A stretch of DNA of 64,000 nt from Zoroaster sp. YZ-2022. Lineage: Eukaryota; Echinodermata; Asteroidea; Forcipulatida; Zoroasteridae. The position numbers and the translations under genes were made by a program. Each line of letters opens with the position of its first letter. The stretch's first letter is position 1. Where the stretch lies: positions 14,729,777-14,793,776 of the forward strand of contig CM055828.1 of assembly GCA_029582265.1 (NCBI GenBank), written 5' to 3'. This document shows positions 36,076 to 48,690 of this stretch, one piece after another. Below the pieces are notes generated by a model that did not search any database, was not told the DNA's origin, and saw only the letters and a list, made by a program, of their open reading frames with translations.

Positions 36076-37470
36076 TCGTATGAACTTCCGGTTCAATCAA
36101 ATTATCATCGATGATGTCAATCATATTTTGCAAAGGTGTATCATCTTTTATTATAACAATGCCAATTTCATATTCGAAAGACCTATCAATTTTGCTTCTG
36201 AAAGCTGCTAGCACATGTTTTTGAAGAGTCATTGGAGATTTTTTTTTTGGTCCGTTGACGTTGATGCAACAATGTTTAAATTTTTTCCTTATTTTCCCGT
36301 TTCTACTTCGTTGGCGTATGTTTTTCCACACAATTTTTACTAATTCGGTGTATTACATTTTTGGACGGCTGTTTTGACCAGCCCTTTTCTGAGGTCTTTT
36401 CCTTTCCCGAGTTAGATGTTTGTTGATTTTATCTGATTCCTCTGTTTATATTATCTCATTCCGTTATGATTCTATTTAAATGATCGCTTCTTGAGCGTAA
36501 TAAGTTTGATGCTTCCATTTCTAAACAGCAGAATCGATTGCTAATCTTAGGTTGAATTTTTTTCCTTTGGTCTAAACATGTTTATTTTGTTTTTCTTGGA
36601 CACCCCCCTCCATTTTCAAAACCTGCATCAACATCTTTTAATTTGGAGGTGTTAAAATTGTCTTTTTTTAATGTAGGCATCTCTTCAGGAAAGGATATTT
36701 TCTAAAATGTGTTACACCAACATGATACAAGAATATGTCTGAAGGACTTTACGTTAATAATTATTGCTGGACCACAGTACCTGATTTGTCGTTATAATAG
36801 TTGTATGAATTAATACAGCATCATAAATAATGTATATATGCCTACCGTTAAATATTGCGTAACTTTCGCAATACATTTCGGAGTTACACCAATTGTTATA
36901 TAAATGTTGAGTAGGCCAGCCACTCACGTCACCGACTTTCCAGCGTACTATCTTTAGCACATTCAATATCCGTACTTGCACATTTGAGGTTAAAAGTGTT
37001 GATTCTCTTCAATGAGAATGACACAACGACCTTCTGCATGCCACAGTCAAATGATTGATTTCATTGAACACATCGATTCAATAACAAGCTATTCTTGAAG
37101 CATGAATGCACGTTATGAGATCCATTTAAAGGAATGCTTCCCTATTATATTGGCTAGTGGCTGTGTTGCTGAGCAAGAAATGATGTTACACTCTAAATAA
37201 ATCACTGATCAGACCCAATATCCTGCAGTGTAGCTTCATTTCTATTATAGGCTTCTATTAGCCTATTTAGTGTGTTAGTGATCTCCTTATTTAAGTTGTG
37301 CAAGTTTTTGAAAGGATTTGAAGTTTGCGACTGTTATTAGTCCAAACAATTTTGGCAACTTGATATTTGAATGAAGCCTATTTTAATTCAGGTTTATGCG
37401 AAATTCCTGAATCATTGTACAAAATAGCCTACTGTTTATTAATTGCGTAACTATTGTTAAAGGTAAAATA
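36076..37470. other. No gene recognised
   Basis: The first 120 bases still belong to the flanking repeat (ATCATCGATGATG, GGTGTATCATCTTTTATTAT). After that the sequence is AT-rich with no gene I can support; the minus frames at 36038-36331 and 36754-36981 have no domain. Confidence 0.4.
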
Positions 37471-39145
37471 TTTTATTAGGTGTTCGTGCGACAGCGCAGG
37501 TTTAGAAAAATAATAATTTTCTATCTCAAAAACCATAAGAAATTTGAATATGACTTCTGTGAATAAAGTGATTAGTGACATCTTATCTTTAAAAAAAAAT
37601 ATTTGATGACGTCATCAATGTTCAGAGCGCCCCCTATCTCAGATATTGAACCAAAGCAAGTACTAACGTTATTTTTTTCATGATCACAAGGAAGTTTTAT
37701 TGTGTCATATATATATGACCTTCAAATCACCTGACATGACCTTTACTTCCGGTCTAAACAGGAAGTTCAAATCCAACACATTCTAATAAAAGCAAAATTG
37801 ATAGGACTTTCGAATATGAAATTGATATTGTTATTATAAAAGATGATACACGTTTGCAAAATATGATTACATCATCGATGATAATTTGATTGAACCGGAA
37901 GTTGACACGAACACCGTGTGTTTGTTCTAACAAACACTTGAGCTCTAGTTTTTCTTCTTCTTCTCGATGAAACTTATCGAACATAAAAAACATAGTTCCA
38001 AAGTTCACAGAAACTTCAGACTTGACACATGTTTAGACCATAACATGCATAACATGCAATTTATGACAGATGTAAAGTTGTGACGTCATGGTGACGTCAT
38101 CAGATATCGAAATACACTAAAATCCAATTTTAATATTTCATAAAATCATATCTAATGAACCACAAAAGATATTTACACAATCTTTGCATCATCTTACAGA
38201 TCGTGAATTATGTGACATTTTGTACACAGACATGACCCAATCTGATCTCTCCTTCCCGTCGAAACCGGAAGTTTAAGTGAAAAAATATTCTGAAGAACTG
38301 TTATAGGGTCTGCAGCCAACATGATATGGTATTTGGGCGTGCCTTCCGTAGACAAAATTACTATTGACATGTGCCTTTTTCAAAAATGTGACTGATGACG
38401 TCATCACCCATCACAGCGCCCTCTGGCGGCGGGTTTAGAAAAATAATAATTTCAAAAACCATAGGAAATTTTAATATGAATTAGTGACATCTTATCTTAT
38501 CGGCGGGTTTAGAAAAATAATAATTTTCTATCTCAAAAACCGTAGAAAATTTGAATATGACTTCTGTGAATAAAATGATTAGTGACATATTATCTTTAAA
38601 AAAAATATGTTTGATGACGTCATGAAAGTTCAGAGCGCTCCATAGCGGCATTTTTAAAAAGGGAATAATTTCCAATCTCAGTTATTGAACCAAAACAGGT
38701 ACTAACGTTATTTTTTGATGATCACGTCACCATGACGTCACAACTTTACCTAAAACTATGTCATAAATTTGTTGACAACTACATGCTATGGTCTAAGTAT
38801 GTTTCAAGTTTGAAGGCCCTGTGAACTTTGGAACTATGTTTTTTATGTTCGATAAGTCTTATCGAGAAGAAGGAGAACAAACACACGGAGTTTGTGTCAA
38901 CTTCCGGTTCAATCAAATTATCATCGATGATGACAATCATATTTTACAAAGGTGTATCATCTTTTATAATAACAATAGCAATTTCATATTGATAGGTCTT
39001 TTGAATATGAAATTGATATTGTTATAATAAATGATGATACACCTTTGCAAAAATATGATTGGCATCATCGATGATAATTTTATTGAACTGGAAGTTGACA
39101 CAAACACCGTGTGTTTATTCTAACAAACACTTGAGCTCTAGTTTT
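37470..39145. mobile_element. Cluster of a Helitron-like repeat family, part 2
   Basis: Starts at GGTGTTCGTGCGACAGCGC, the same terminal motif as at 34000. Rearranged copies of the same blocks follow, including minus-oriented ends at 37920-37950 and 39110-39140 (TCTAACAAACACTTGAGCTC then TAG). 38670-38870 is almost identical to 34860-35060, and the GGCGGGTTTAGAAAAATAAT block is repeated at about 38420 and 38500. Indicates recent local duplication and internal recombination. Confidence 0.6.
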
Positions 39146-39735
39146 TTAATGTATTTGGTCTGAAGTTGGTATTCAATGTACTTTTTGGTAAAACTGCTTT
39201 TATGAGTATGCTTTCTTTCTTTAAATATATGCATTTAACAACCAACCTTATATTCAACCTTAATTCTTATGCGGAATTCTGGAAAAGGAAATTTTTTCAC
39301 AAATTCAAACTGGAAAGTATTACAATTTCTGAAAATACCTCAGACTAAATTATATCAAGTAAGATTGATACATTATCACATAACCATTTTTTAATTTTTT
39401 TTAATCTCAAGTAAGTTACGTCAAAAAGCGTCAAAAAACTAACGCGATTATAAAATACAGACGTAGGTAATTTTATTATCGCAAAGACCAACACGTAATA
39501 CGCTTCATTCGTGACGCCGCACTAATTACATGACCCAGTCCCAGGTTTAAAGATGCAGAAAGAGTTGGTGTCACAATTGCTGGACTAATTTCAGCATCGG
39601 TTTCACCCTTGAGGCTAATTTATTGACCCTGCATAACATCAGGAAACCACGATGCTGCCATAAGCTTAACTTTATACCGTTATGGTTTCATATCAAGCAT
39701 CAAATACCTCTAATGTTGATGATATCAACAATGGA
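39146..39735. other. No gene recognised
   Basis: Unassigned sequence. The 60-codon frame at 39166-39348 is AT-driven. Confidence 0.4.
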
Positions 39736-40098
39736 GTGTTGTGGCCGAGCGGTCTAGCTTACCGGACTCAAGTTCTGGTGTTAGCAGCAGAATGTGGGTT
39801 CGAATCCCGGCCGTGACACTTGTGTCCTTGAGCAAGACACTTAACCATAATTGCTTCTCTCCACCCAGGGGTTAAATGGGTACCTGTGAGGGCAGAGTTG
39901 GTTGATTAGCCATATATGCGCTGTATTGGCAGCAATTAAGCTGTATACTCCCCAGGGAGCTGAGATGGTTTCAGGAATGATTTATGAGCCTTATGAGCCT
40001 TATGAGCAGGGGTAATAATATAATGCGCCTTGAGCACCACTCAGTTGGTGGATACGTGCGCTATATAAGTCAACACATTATTATTATTATTATTATCA
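39736..40098 (+). mobile_element. tRNA-derived SINE, full-length
   Basis: The 5' tRNA-like head has an A box (TGGCCGAGCGGTCTA at 39742) and a B box (GGTTCGAATCC at 39797), of Leu/Ser type. The body contains GCAAGACACTTAACC, CTCTCCACCCAGGGGTTAAA and TGGGTACCTGTGAGGG. It ends GTGCGCTATATAAG followed by a (TTA)n tail at 40078-40097. This body and GCGCTATATAA end are characteristic of deuterostome/marine-invertebrate SINE2 families. Confidence 0.88.
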
Positions 40099-41188
40099 TC
40101 AACAATGATTATTTAAAAAAATTCAAATGGATAGTAATGTGTATAACAAATTGACATCAAGGGATATCAATGAACAAGATACCACAAATTGCAGTTTTCT
40201 CCGTGCTTTTGTTCCTTATTAGCCTCTACAACTTGATACCAATACACATCATGTGTTATACTTCTTTGAAACTAACAGAAGTCCTAACATATTATGTTAA
40301 TTGACATCTTATTAACATAGATGTGTATTTCCTTGCTTCAGTTGGCTTATCAACTTCCATGTCTTGGCCAATGAGATTGAAATACAGTACCATAACAGAA
40401 CTAGTCAAATAAAACCTTATTCAGTATATTAAATAATTATGTGAAATGCAAATGTTAAATAAATGGATAGTCGCCGATAATGTATTTTGATACAAAACTC
40501 ATTCAAGTATCTATTTGATACCCAGATGTTTATCTGGGACGTTTTATATTAAATTTCCTTCAAAGTGAAGTATAGAAATAGATGTGCATTTTGTATTTCA
40601 TTTATTTTGAACAAGCTTAATTTCCATGAAATTGAACCCCCATCAAGTCAGTTGACCAAAATAGATTAAATTAGGTTTGGGTTCGGATTTGCCACGTGTT
40701 TTCATCACACAGGTTCAGCATCCAATGTCGTGCGTGCAAACATTACCAGCCTGATGCCTGTATCAGGTAGCACGTAGTATGAAGCAGCTTTTCGTATTGT
40801 GTTGGATCGTAGGTTGGAAAATACCAAGCTAATATTAAAAATGGGATCAATATGTGATCTGAGCAATGGCATCCATGGGGGAGTAGTTAAGCCCCTCGTA
40901 TTGGTGGCTCAGGCTACCGGTATGAAGGCCTATGTATCAACAGCAGAGAGGCATCTATATTGAGATGCCAATGTGTTGACATAGCTGATTAGGCTGTTCT
41001 ACTTGGATGGAATAGTTATTTTTAGTGCTTTGGGCAAAGCTTTTAATACCACCAGATCAACTGATCTAACATCTTATTATAAGCTTATCATTATAGAAAG
41101 CAAATAGATGTCTATATTGATGAAATTTTAAGGAATTTCTTCTTTTGAATATATAGGCCTATGTACGTATAATTATGAATACCTCCAC
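40099..41188. other. No gene recognised
   Basis: AT-rich and unassigned. Around 40865-40990 a GC-richer patch (GTGGCTCAGGCTACCGG) might be a decayed SINE, but neither box can be secured. Confidence 0.4.
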
Positions 41189-41385
41189 ACAGCGGCGTAA
41201 TGGGGTTGGTGCAAGTACAAGGGGCACATGGGGAGGAACCTGTTTACAGGCCCTTATGTTTGTTCATAATAGGGATCCAAATGGGAGGTCAACGGGGGCT
41301 TAAACCTTGGATCGGGGCACTTGCCCGTGTGCCCTTGTGCCTTCCCTCCCTCATTTTGTTTGCGCTAATGCCTCTGCGTTGTGGT
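41189..41385. mobile_element. Probable short MITE (CAGCGGCGTAATG)
   Basis: CCACACAGCGGCGTAATGGG at the left and GCGCTAATGCCTCTGCGTTG at the right are imperfect inverted ends. The GC-rich inside has further inverted pieces (AAGGGGCACATGGGGAGG and CCTTGTGCCTTCCCTCC). The 62-codon frame spanning it is a by-product. Confidence 0.55.
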
Positions 41386-42417
41386 TAATTGTCTTGAATA
41401 TAACCTGTACATGCCTCAATATTCTGTTTAACAGCGTCGCCACCACTCTTTGAATAATGATTTTGTTTGAAAGGGTAAGTAAATGCCTGAAGCTATTGAT
41501 TTTACGTCTACTGACAAACTCTCACATGTTTGCTTCTGTACATATCTCTTGATTCTTATTAAGTATGGACGTATCTACGGATATGCTACCAAACGTGAAA
41601 AGGGACTTTAAGGTTTATGTGGCAGTGCTATCACTCTGATCTTGTTGAAATGCAGGAAAACAGTAGATGTAACCTAAATTGATATAAATGTAATTAAACA
41701 ACACGTTTTTGTTACTAAATATATAAGAATTATTTTTAAAAGGGGGTAAAATGCCTTGCCTTTTACCCAGTAAAAAGGTCGTCGTTACAGTGTCCTTGCA
41801 TGATCATGCAAACACATATTCATTATTTTGTCACTTAAAGTCCGACTCACGCCCTCGATAGTAGATCATGTTTTGAGAGACACCTTGCTCAGTTACTTTC
41901 ATATTACTACACACACTTCTCGTCCATTGAAAATATGAACTGCATGTTATATTATTGGCATCACAATCCATTTTCACTTTGAAGGCATTATACACCATTA
42001 TTTAAATGACTGTAACTGCACCCATACTTTACAGAGAGAGATGTACAGAAACCAACCTGTCAACGTTTCATCTTATTACATTGTGCCATTAGAAATTAAA
42101 TGGTTGGTACGATCACCAACATCACATTAAGTTTGTTTTTAAAATTATGATTCATTATCATAAATCGGGTAATTTATGTACACTCCCTTTAACAAATCAC
42201 ATGAAATACACCATTACTGATGACGATGTTAACCTTTTGTTTGATGAATCATAACGAGTATGACCATTCATAAACTCTTGAGTCAGGTTCACAAAAATCT
42301 TGTATATCAACTCAATGGATCCCAAGTGACATACTGTAGCTTCAACCATGTATTCCATAATTTTGCCAGTTTTAGCAGGTATGCGGTCCCTTTTTGCAAT
42401 ATGTAATTCGTTTCCTT
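41386..42417. other. No gene recognised
   Basis: AT-rich, no supported gene. Short pieces near 41690-41720 and 42180 resemble ends of the dispersed GAATCAAGAT family. Confidence 0.4.
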
Positions 42418-42640
42418 CGAGAGGTCGAACCCGCGACCTCTCGAATACCGTACGAGGGCTCTACAAACTGAGCTAACCAGCCCCTATGTTGGTGGGTTAT
42501 ATACCAATTATCTATTGCTCTATGGGGCCAGGTCAGAGGCCAAACCATATCTGCCGAGTAGCCAGGGATCAAGCCCCGGTCAGATGCAAACAACCCGGGT
42601 AACGGCAGTAGCGGGGATCACACAAACGGGACACAAGCCT
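42418..42640 (-). mobile_element. tRNA-derived SINE-like repeat, copy B
   Basis: The minus strand carries the A box (TTAGCTCAGTTTGTAGAGC) and B box (GGGTTCGACCTC), but the acceptor 3' side is replaced. The constant side block (42483-42640: GGGGCCAGGTCAGAGGCC, ACCCGGGTAACGGCAGTAGC) matches copy A. Confidence 0.7.
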
Positions 42641-42699
42641 TTTATGTGGTTGTACACAAAGTAGATTTATATGGAGAAACTGACCTGAAATATTATATA

Positions 42700-42849
42700 A
42701 ACGGTTCGCGAGCAAAGAAAAATTGGCTGATGCCGGACTCGATCCCGGCCGCGACCTCTCGATTACCGTACGAGCGCTCTACCAACTGAGCTAACCAGCC
42801 CTTATGTTGGTGGGCGGTCCGCTTATGCCAATTATCTATTGCTCTATGG

Positions 42850-42852
<3 letters not shown>
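42700..42852 (-). mobile_element. tRNA-derived SINE-like repeat, copy C, truncated by (TA)n
   Basis: The tRNA-like unit at 42725-42800 has the same acceptor pair and A box as copy A, with a better T stem (GCCGG/CCGGC). The side block stops abruptly at CTATGGGGC, where a (TA)n tract takes over. Confidence 0.7.
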
Positions 42853-43886
<1,034 letters not shown>

Positions 43887-44186
43887 GGGCTACAGGATGC
43901 GGACAACCACTCTTTTCGTAATACAGACAGTAGTTGTTATCGGGTATCTAGCCTGTACGTCGACGGCAGAACCTCCCTGCTGCAGGGGCCGTTCATGTCA
44001 TGAGATCCCAGCAGGCTGCGACTGTCCGTTTAAGGCGTATTTGTGCACGGATTTTAACCCACTTACGATGGGAAAACGAAAATCACAAGACCCTTACCAG
44101 ACAGAACAGTCGACGCAACAACAATACCAGCTGCGGAGAACGCAACAGGCTCATCCCCGAGCTAACCGACGACTAGATGACGACCG
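43887..44186 (+). CDS. Orexin-type neuropeptide precursor, main coding exon
   Basis: Translation starts at the ATG at 43897. The first 24 residues are a typical signal peptide: a hydrophobic core, then Ser-Thr-Ala before the likely cleavage. The next 34 residues (25-58) begin E-P-P-C-C-R and hold six cysteines at mature positions 4, 5, 10, 17, 19 and 26. They end in ...NPLTM followed by Gly-Lys-Arg (59-61), an amidation and dibasic cleavage site. Vertebrate orexin-A has the same plan: a pyroglutamate-Pro start, a Cys-Cys-Arg near the N-terminus followed by further cysteines, and an amidated aliphatic end. A hydrophilic Gln/Arg-rich C-terminal region follows. The exon ends at 44186 with a strong donor (CCG|GTAAGTAAG) in phase 2; read through, a stop follows at once. 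An acceptor-like tract ends at 43886, so the 5' UTR may be split. Secretion, amidation and orexin-receptor binding are inferred from the family. The alternative is an unrelated cysteine-rich secreted peptide. Confidence 0.78.
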
Positions 44187-44592
44187 GTAAGTAAGCGTTT
44201 TGTTTCAGGCCTCACAAAGTTTTCATTAAGCCAACTTTGCTATTTTTGCTTTTTGTATATGTGTTTTAAGAGACCTGAGGATCATCTAAATGTACGAAGG
44301 GAAAGGCAGTGGTAATTACCCGAACACAAACAGAACGAAGTATTAGCTAAAAACTCACTTTGTAAGATTGTTAAGGTACCAAACAGAAGTTATTTCGTCA
44401 AACATCTTGTTATTTTCGAGAAAACAAGAATACAATTTCAAATCTGAAATAGATTACGGACCGTAATCCGTTTCCAGTATAAAAAGTATATAAAATAAAT
44501 GATATGAATAAGCTGCATTTTTCACATGGTGGTTTCTGTACATATCTCTTCATTTATGAATGGATGATGCTTTTATTGACATTTTTTTCCAG
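44187..44592 (+). other. Predicted phase-2 intron of the neuropeptide gene
   Basis: The intron opens with GTAAGT and closes with a T-rich tract and CAG at 44590-44592; a plausible branch sequence (TATTGAC) lies just upstream. It is about 406 bases, AT-rich, and holds no recognisable element. The end point depends on which of two acceptors is used: the other possible end is 44744. Confidence 0.6.
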
Positions 44593-44656
44593 TGGTGAAT
44601 ACAATCCCTTCAAGTCCACTGAAAAAAGCGCTCTGAAATTGAGTTTAATAAAATGA
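44593..44656 (+). CDS. Neuropeptide precursor, candidate terminal exon A
   Basis: Joined in phase 2 to the donor at 44186, this exon completes an Arg codon and adds about 20 residues (G-E-Y-N-P-F-K-S-T...), ending at a TGA at 44654-44656. The precursor would then be about 117 residues, a usual size for a small neuropeptide precursor. The acceptor is good (a long T tract then CCAG). The added tail is hydrophilic with no further dibasic-flanked peptide. An AATAAA at 44647-44652 overlaps the stop, too close to be a comfortable polyadenylation signal. Exon B at 44745 is a competing solution. Confidence 0.5.
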
Positions 44657-44744
44657 AAAACATTTCCATTCAATCTTCAAAGCTATGCACTGGAACCTGT
44701 GCGTCTTCCCATTTTAATGTGCACATTTTCCCCTCTTTCTATAG

Positions 44745-44853
44745 GCTAGTTGAAAATGACCGGAAAAACATATATTTTACACTAAGCAACGATATATTTC
44801 AAGGCGTATTGCAAACTCAGCAATATTTCAAACATAATGCTCTTTATGGGTGA
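44745..44853 (+). CDS. Neuropeptide precursor, candidate terminal exon B (alternative)
   Basis: A second pyrimidine-rich acceptor (CCCCTCTTTCTATAG) ends at 44744. It is also in phase with the donor at 44186: the split codon becomes CGG (Arg) and 35 further residues follow (L-V-E-N-D-R-K-N-I...) to a TGA at 44851-44853. The tail contains no extra Gly-Lys-Arg peptide. The mature peptide is wholly in the upstream exon, so the choice between A and B does not change it. The two could be true alternatives, or one may be a chance frame. Confidence 0.35.
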
Positions 44854-45880
44854 ATGTTTCACTTTTATTTATTTTTATATATTGCACAACTTCTTTTCAA
44901 ACTGGCCCTTATATACCAACCATATGTATGCTTGGAGAATATTCCTACACTGTAAAACACATGGGTGTTAAAACATACCCAATATGAACACCATGGAAAA
45001 AGTTGGTGTTAACAGCCCAGTTTTTCAGCCCTAATTATTACAAGGAAGTGGGGGCAAGGTGACAATCAAGAGAAAACATATAAAGAAAACATACAATAAG
45101 TATTTTTAAATCTAACTGTTCAGTAGGGGGAATGTGGGGCAACGGAAATGTCAGGGTAACCTTGGCCTACGTTGCGCCAGCTCTACTTAAATTATTAAAA
45201 TGTGTTCCGTCTTTTGAGCTTTCACAATTTGTTTAAATCATATAGGAATGTAGTTACTTTCAAATGAGACCATGCGCTGAACACAATCAACTCAATTTGA
45301 CAAAGGTTATAATAACATTATTTTATGAAAGCTCACATTACTGTTTTATTTAAACACATATTTGGCAAACCCTCACTCCACTATTGGGGAACTTGCTTAC
45401 ACTCAAAACACCAATATTTTATTAATTTTTCATCAGACAATAACATTAGTTGAGAAGTCATATTATGTGGAAAATCGCTTTCAGCTGATTAAGCATTATA
45501 TTATCATAATGACAATCTTTTAGTAAGATTACTTGGATATAGGCAAGTACTTAAAAAATAACGTTTCTTCTCTCCATCCTACAATTAAGACCACTTTCAC
45601 ACTCTGTAGACTGTGCGTGATTGGTTGCTCACTTTGAAATAACTTCAAGATCCCTAAGTTCATGCCAACACTATGCCACAATAACTGCCGGTATACTTCG
45701 GACGCTGCATCGGATTACATTCGATTTATGACTTGACAGCAAGCCCAATAGCTTTTTTTCCCCACCTCCGAAATAACAAATCAAATGCAAAGCTTCATGG
45801 CTAATAATGCGGATTGTATTTCTTTGATATAAGACATCCAACTCAGATATGCGGGGCATGTATAAATAATGTTCTGGATT
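44854..45880. other. Unassigned, with a MITE-like end
   Basis: At 44951 TACACTGTAAAACACATGGG starts a stretch with inverted GGTGTTAAAACATACCC and TTGGTGTTAACA pieces, like one end of a TACACT-type MITE; a right end was not found. The remainder is unassigned. Confidence 0.4.
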
Positions 45881-45884
45881 GGCA

Positions 45885-45990
45885 AAATTGCTTTTATGAG
45901 TAAATGTATATTCTTTGAATCAAGATATACAATAAATAGCCGTATGGTGTAAACATTTCAGCTCAATGCGGAGTCTTAAGTCGTGAGAAA
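45885..45990 (+). repeat. Dispersed repeat family (GAATCAAGAT type), copy
   Basis: TTGGCAAAATTGCTTTTATG, TTTGAATCAAGATATACAAT, then CATTTCAGCTCAATGCGGAG and GTGAGAAAAGTGTGAAAAAA. One of the better-preserved copies. Confidence 0.7.
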
Positions 45991-47199
45991 AGTGTGAAAA
46001 AATGTACTCCTATGTTGAAGGATACTCCGTGTCATTGTACACTGCTGTGTACGTAGAAATAAATTGCCGTTTTCTGTCTTTTTAAGGCCGGCATGGACTT
46101 GGCGGTATTTTCGCACAGAATTAAACATGTTTATTAAACATTTTAATCCTGAAAATGCCATTGGGGTTTCGACTGATACATGTTCAAGGGAAATGACCAA
46201 CAAGACTACATCACACATAAGGCTATATCAGAGAAAATCAACTGCTTTATTATGTTTAGTTAGTAACTTTCAGATGGAGTTTCATATGGCTAACATGATT
46301 AAAGTTATACAATGATTTACATGTAAGTTGAAAGATTTATGCATTTTATTTATGCATTGAAAAGAGTATGCATTTTACGTTTGTCATCTTGTTGGATTGT
46401 ATGGCTTCAGAGTGCGTTCTACGTCTGCTTGGCGACTTTGCCGTAATGGCTAAAGAAAGGTCATGGTTTGTGACAATAGACGACAAAGGACTATGGGATA
46501 TAATCAAATTTCATGTGTCAATTCAATTCATCTGTATTCATGCTACAAAAGCCTACCATTTTAGCAATAGCATCCTTTACACTGACATTTAGCTTTGACT
46601 TTTTACAACTGTGCTTATTTGTGACGTACTTCTGAATTCATGACTGATGAAGTAAATGATCTAAAAAAAGAGGGCATCACTCGTGTTGAATGAAATATAA
46701 TACACACTGAGGAAATGTTATCCTTATCAGAAAACACAAAGAAAACACTAATCTCTCAAAAGGTCAAATAATGTGTTAAAACGTGTTCACACTCTATTTT
46801 AATACCAATTATCAAAACTTACTATGATAATGTCATTGTTAATTGTAGGCGTGAACATAAATAGCCTACGGAATAGTTTGTATTTACGCCATTTTGTATG
46901 TTATTTTTTAACAATAAATTATGTTGTTTATTTCCATTAACTTGAGTTAACTTGTATCATTCTATGTTTTGTTTTTTGTTTTTTTGGAAGCAATTGTAGG
47001 TTAATAATAGTTCTGTATAATAATGTAGTGTCGCTCAGAACAACCTTCTGTATATTGAACTCAAAACGTTTGTTTCGTTTCTGTGTGGTTTTATCTTTAA
47101 GTTTATTGAGCATTTCCACGGTATAACTCTCAAACTATTTGTCACGCTTAAATAAAATGCACATCTTGGGAGGACTGAATTGTAAAAGGTAAGATATAG
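45991..47199. other. No gene recognised
   Basis: Short frames on both strands (for example 46064-46315, 46368-46592, 45976-46218), none with a domain I can name. Confidence 0.4.
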
Positions 47200-47345
47200 C
47201 ATTGGTAATGTTGGCAAAATTGCTTCTTATACGAGTAGGCTTCCTCTTTGAACCAAGATAAACATAACAACAACCAACCTTTGAAGGTTTCAGTTTACAA
47301 CGCTGTGTCATTTAACGAGAAATAGTGAAAAAAACCAATTCGGAT
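47200..47345 (+). repeat. Dispersed repeat family (GAATCAAGAT type), copy
   Basis: ATTGGTAATGTTGGCAAAAT, TTGCTTCTTATACGAGTAGG, TTTGAACCAAGATAAACATA, GGTTTCAGTTTACAACGCTG and a GAGAAATAGTGAAAAAA end, in the family order. Confidence 0.7.
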
Positions 47346-48559
47346 TGTTGTTATTTTTTTTACACGGGTCGCCCACACCCCACCCCGTTATTAGCGTGCT
47401 CGGCACACTCGCACTTGTTTGGTTTGAAGCTAGTTTTGAACACCTTGGCCCTTTTTCCTTTCAGCCAAAGATTTTTCCAGAGAATGACAAATTTGCACGG
47501 CAGCTGTCTTGAATAACTATCTGACTTAAGGATAAGATATGGAAAACTCTACATTGTATCACATGTGATGCATTTTCCCGTTGTTATTTGCTCTTGCGCG
47601 TCTCTCAGGAATAGGCTTTACACGAATGAAATGAAATGGTCTAAAATGGCATAAGACAGAGAAAATAAGATTTCCTCGCCAATTTGATATAACAATATTT
47701 TCTACCGGATCTCACCCGTCGTACTTTAAATTTATATGGACATGAGTTGCATGAGATAAATAACGGATGCATTTGCGATTACCTTCAGGACTTTCTGGGG
47801 AAACACAACCTGGATATGTCCAGAAATGTAGAAAAAGGGTATGTCTTCTTCCGATCCTCGGGCATGACACGGTAAGCGCGGATGCAAACACTGAGTTGTA
47901 TCGACACTGCTGCTACTTTGATAAGATTAAGAACTGGACTTGAACATCTAGCCTAGGCGGTGTAATGTTTCTTGCCCATTAGTGATCGACGATTTGCTTT
48001 TATGTGAAATAATGGTTTAGGCATGGAACAATATGGGAAACTCCTGTTTAGGTTAATCATGCATGCTGGTAACTGTTGAAAGACATCGCTCAGGTAAATA
48101 TGATTATAGGCCTATATCATATGGTTTATGATATGATTTTGATCTCATTTATTTTGCAACTATTGTGATAATATATATCAAGCGTCAAATTTTAAAGATG
48201 TATCTCCAGTTTTTGTTAGTTTGCCATTTTGACGGCAATTTCCAAAATTGTTCTTTTTCATCGGAACATTGTCTTTTACGTGAAAAAGTAGAAAATGATT
48301 TAAAATTACCCATTTGTTAAAATAATCATGATAAGCATGTTTTTTTACAGTAAATATGGTGGGTCCCATCATAAATAAATGTGGACACCTTTTTACTGTT
48401 TAACCAAGTTTCTGACGACTATTTTGTGAAGTATCTCATTTCAATGTATCGGTTTTCCTTTCTTAGAGTAAATTATCAATGTTTCCAATAAAAAACATTT
48501 CAAGAAATTGCTGGTAAAACACGGGTGATACATCTTTAAAGCTATTGCTTTAAAGACTA
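47346..48559. other. No gene recognised
   Basis: Unassigned sequence with only short frames. Confidence 0.4.
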
Positions 48560-48690
48560 TTGGTAACAATGGAAGGTGTCCTTACCTTCTTCAGATCAAG
48601 ATATACATTAAACAACACACTTTTGTAAGTTTCAGCTTATTGCGTTGTGTTATTATGAGAAAATATAGAAAGTGCATTCAGATTTTGCAT
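48560..48690 (+). repeat. Dispersed repeat family (GAATCAAGAT type), copy
   Basis: CAGATCAAGATATACATTAA, ACAACACACTTTTGTAAGTT and TCAGCTTATTGCGTTGTG in order, then GAGAAAATATAGAAAGTGC. Confidence 0.65.

Noticed and set aside
35018..39027. Frames sharing Q-T-H-G-V-C-V-N-F-R-F-N-Q-I-I-I-D-D
   Set aside because: Similarity reflects duplication of the DNA repeat and covers its terminal hairpin; frames are broken differently in each copy.
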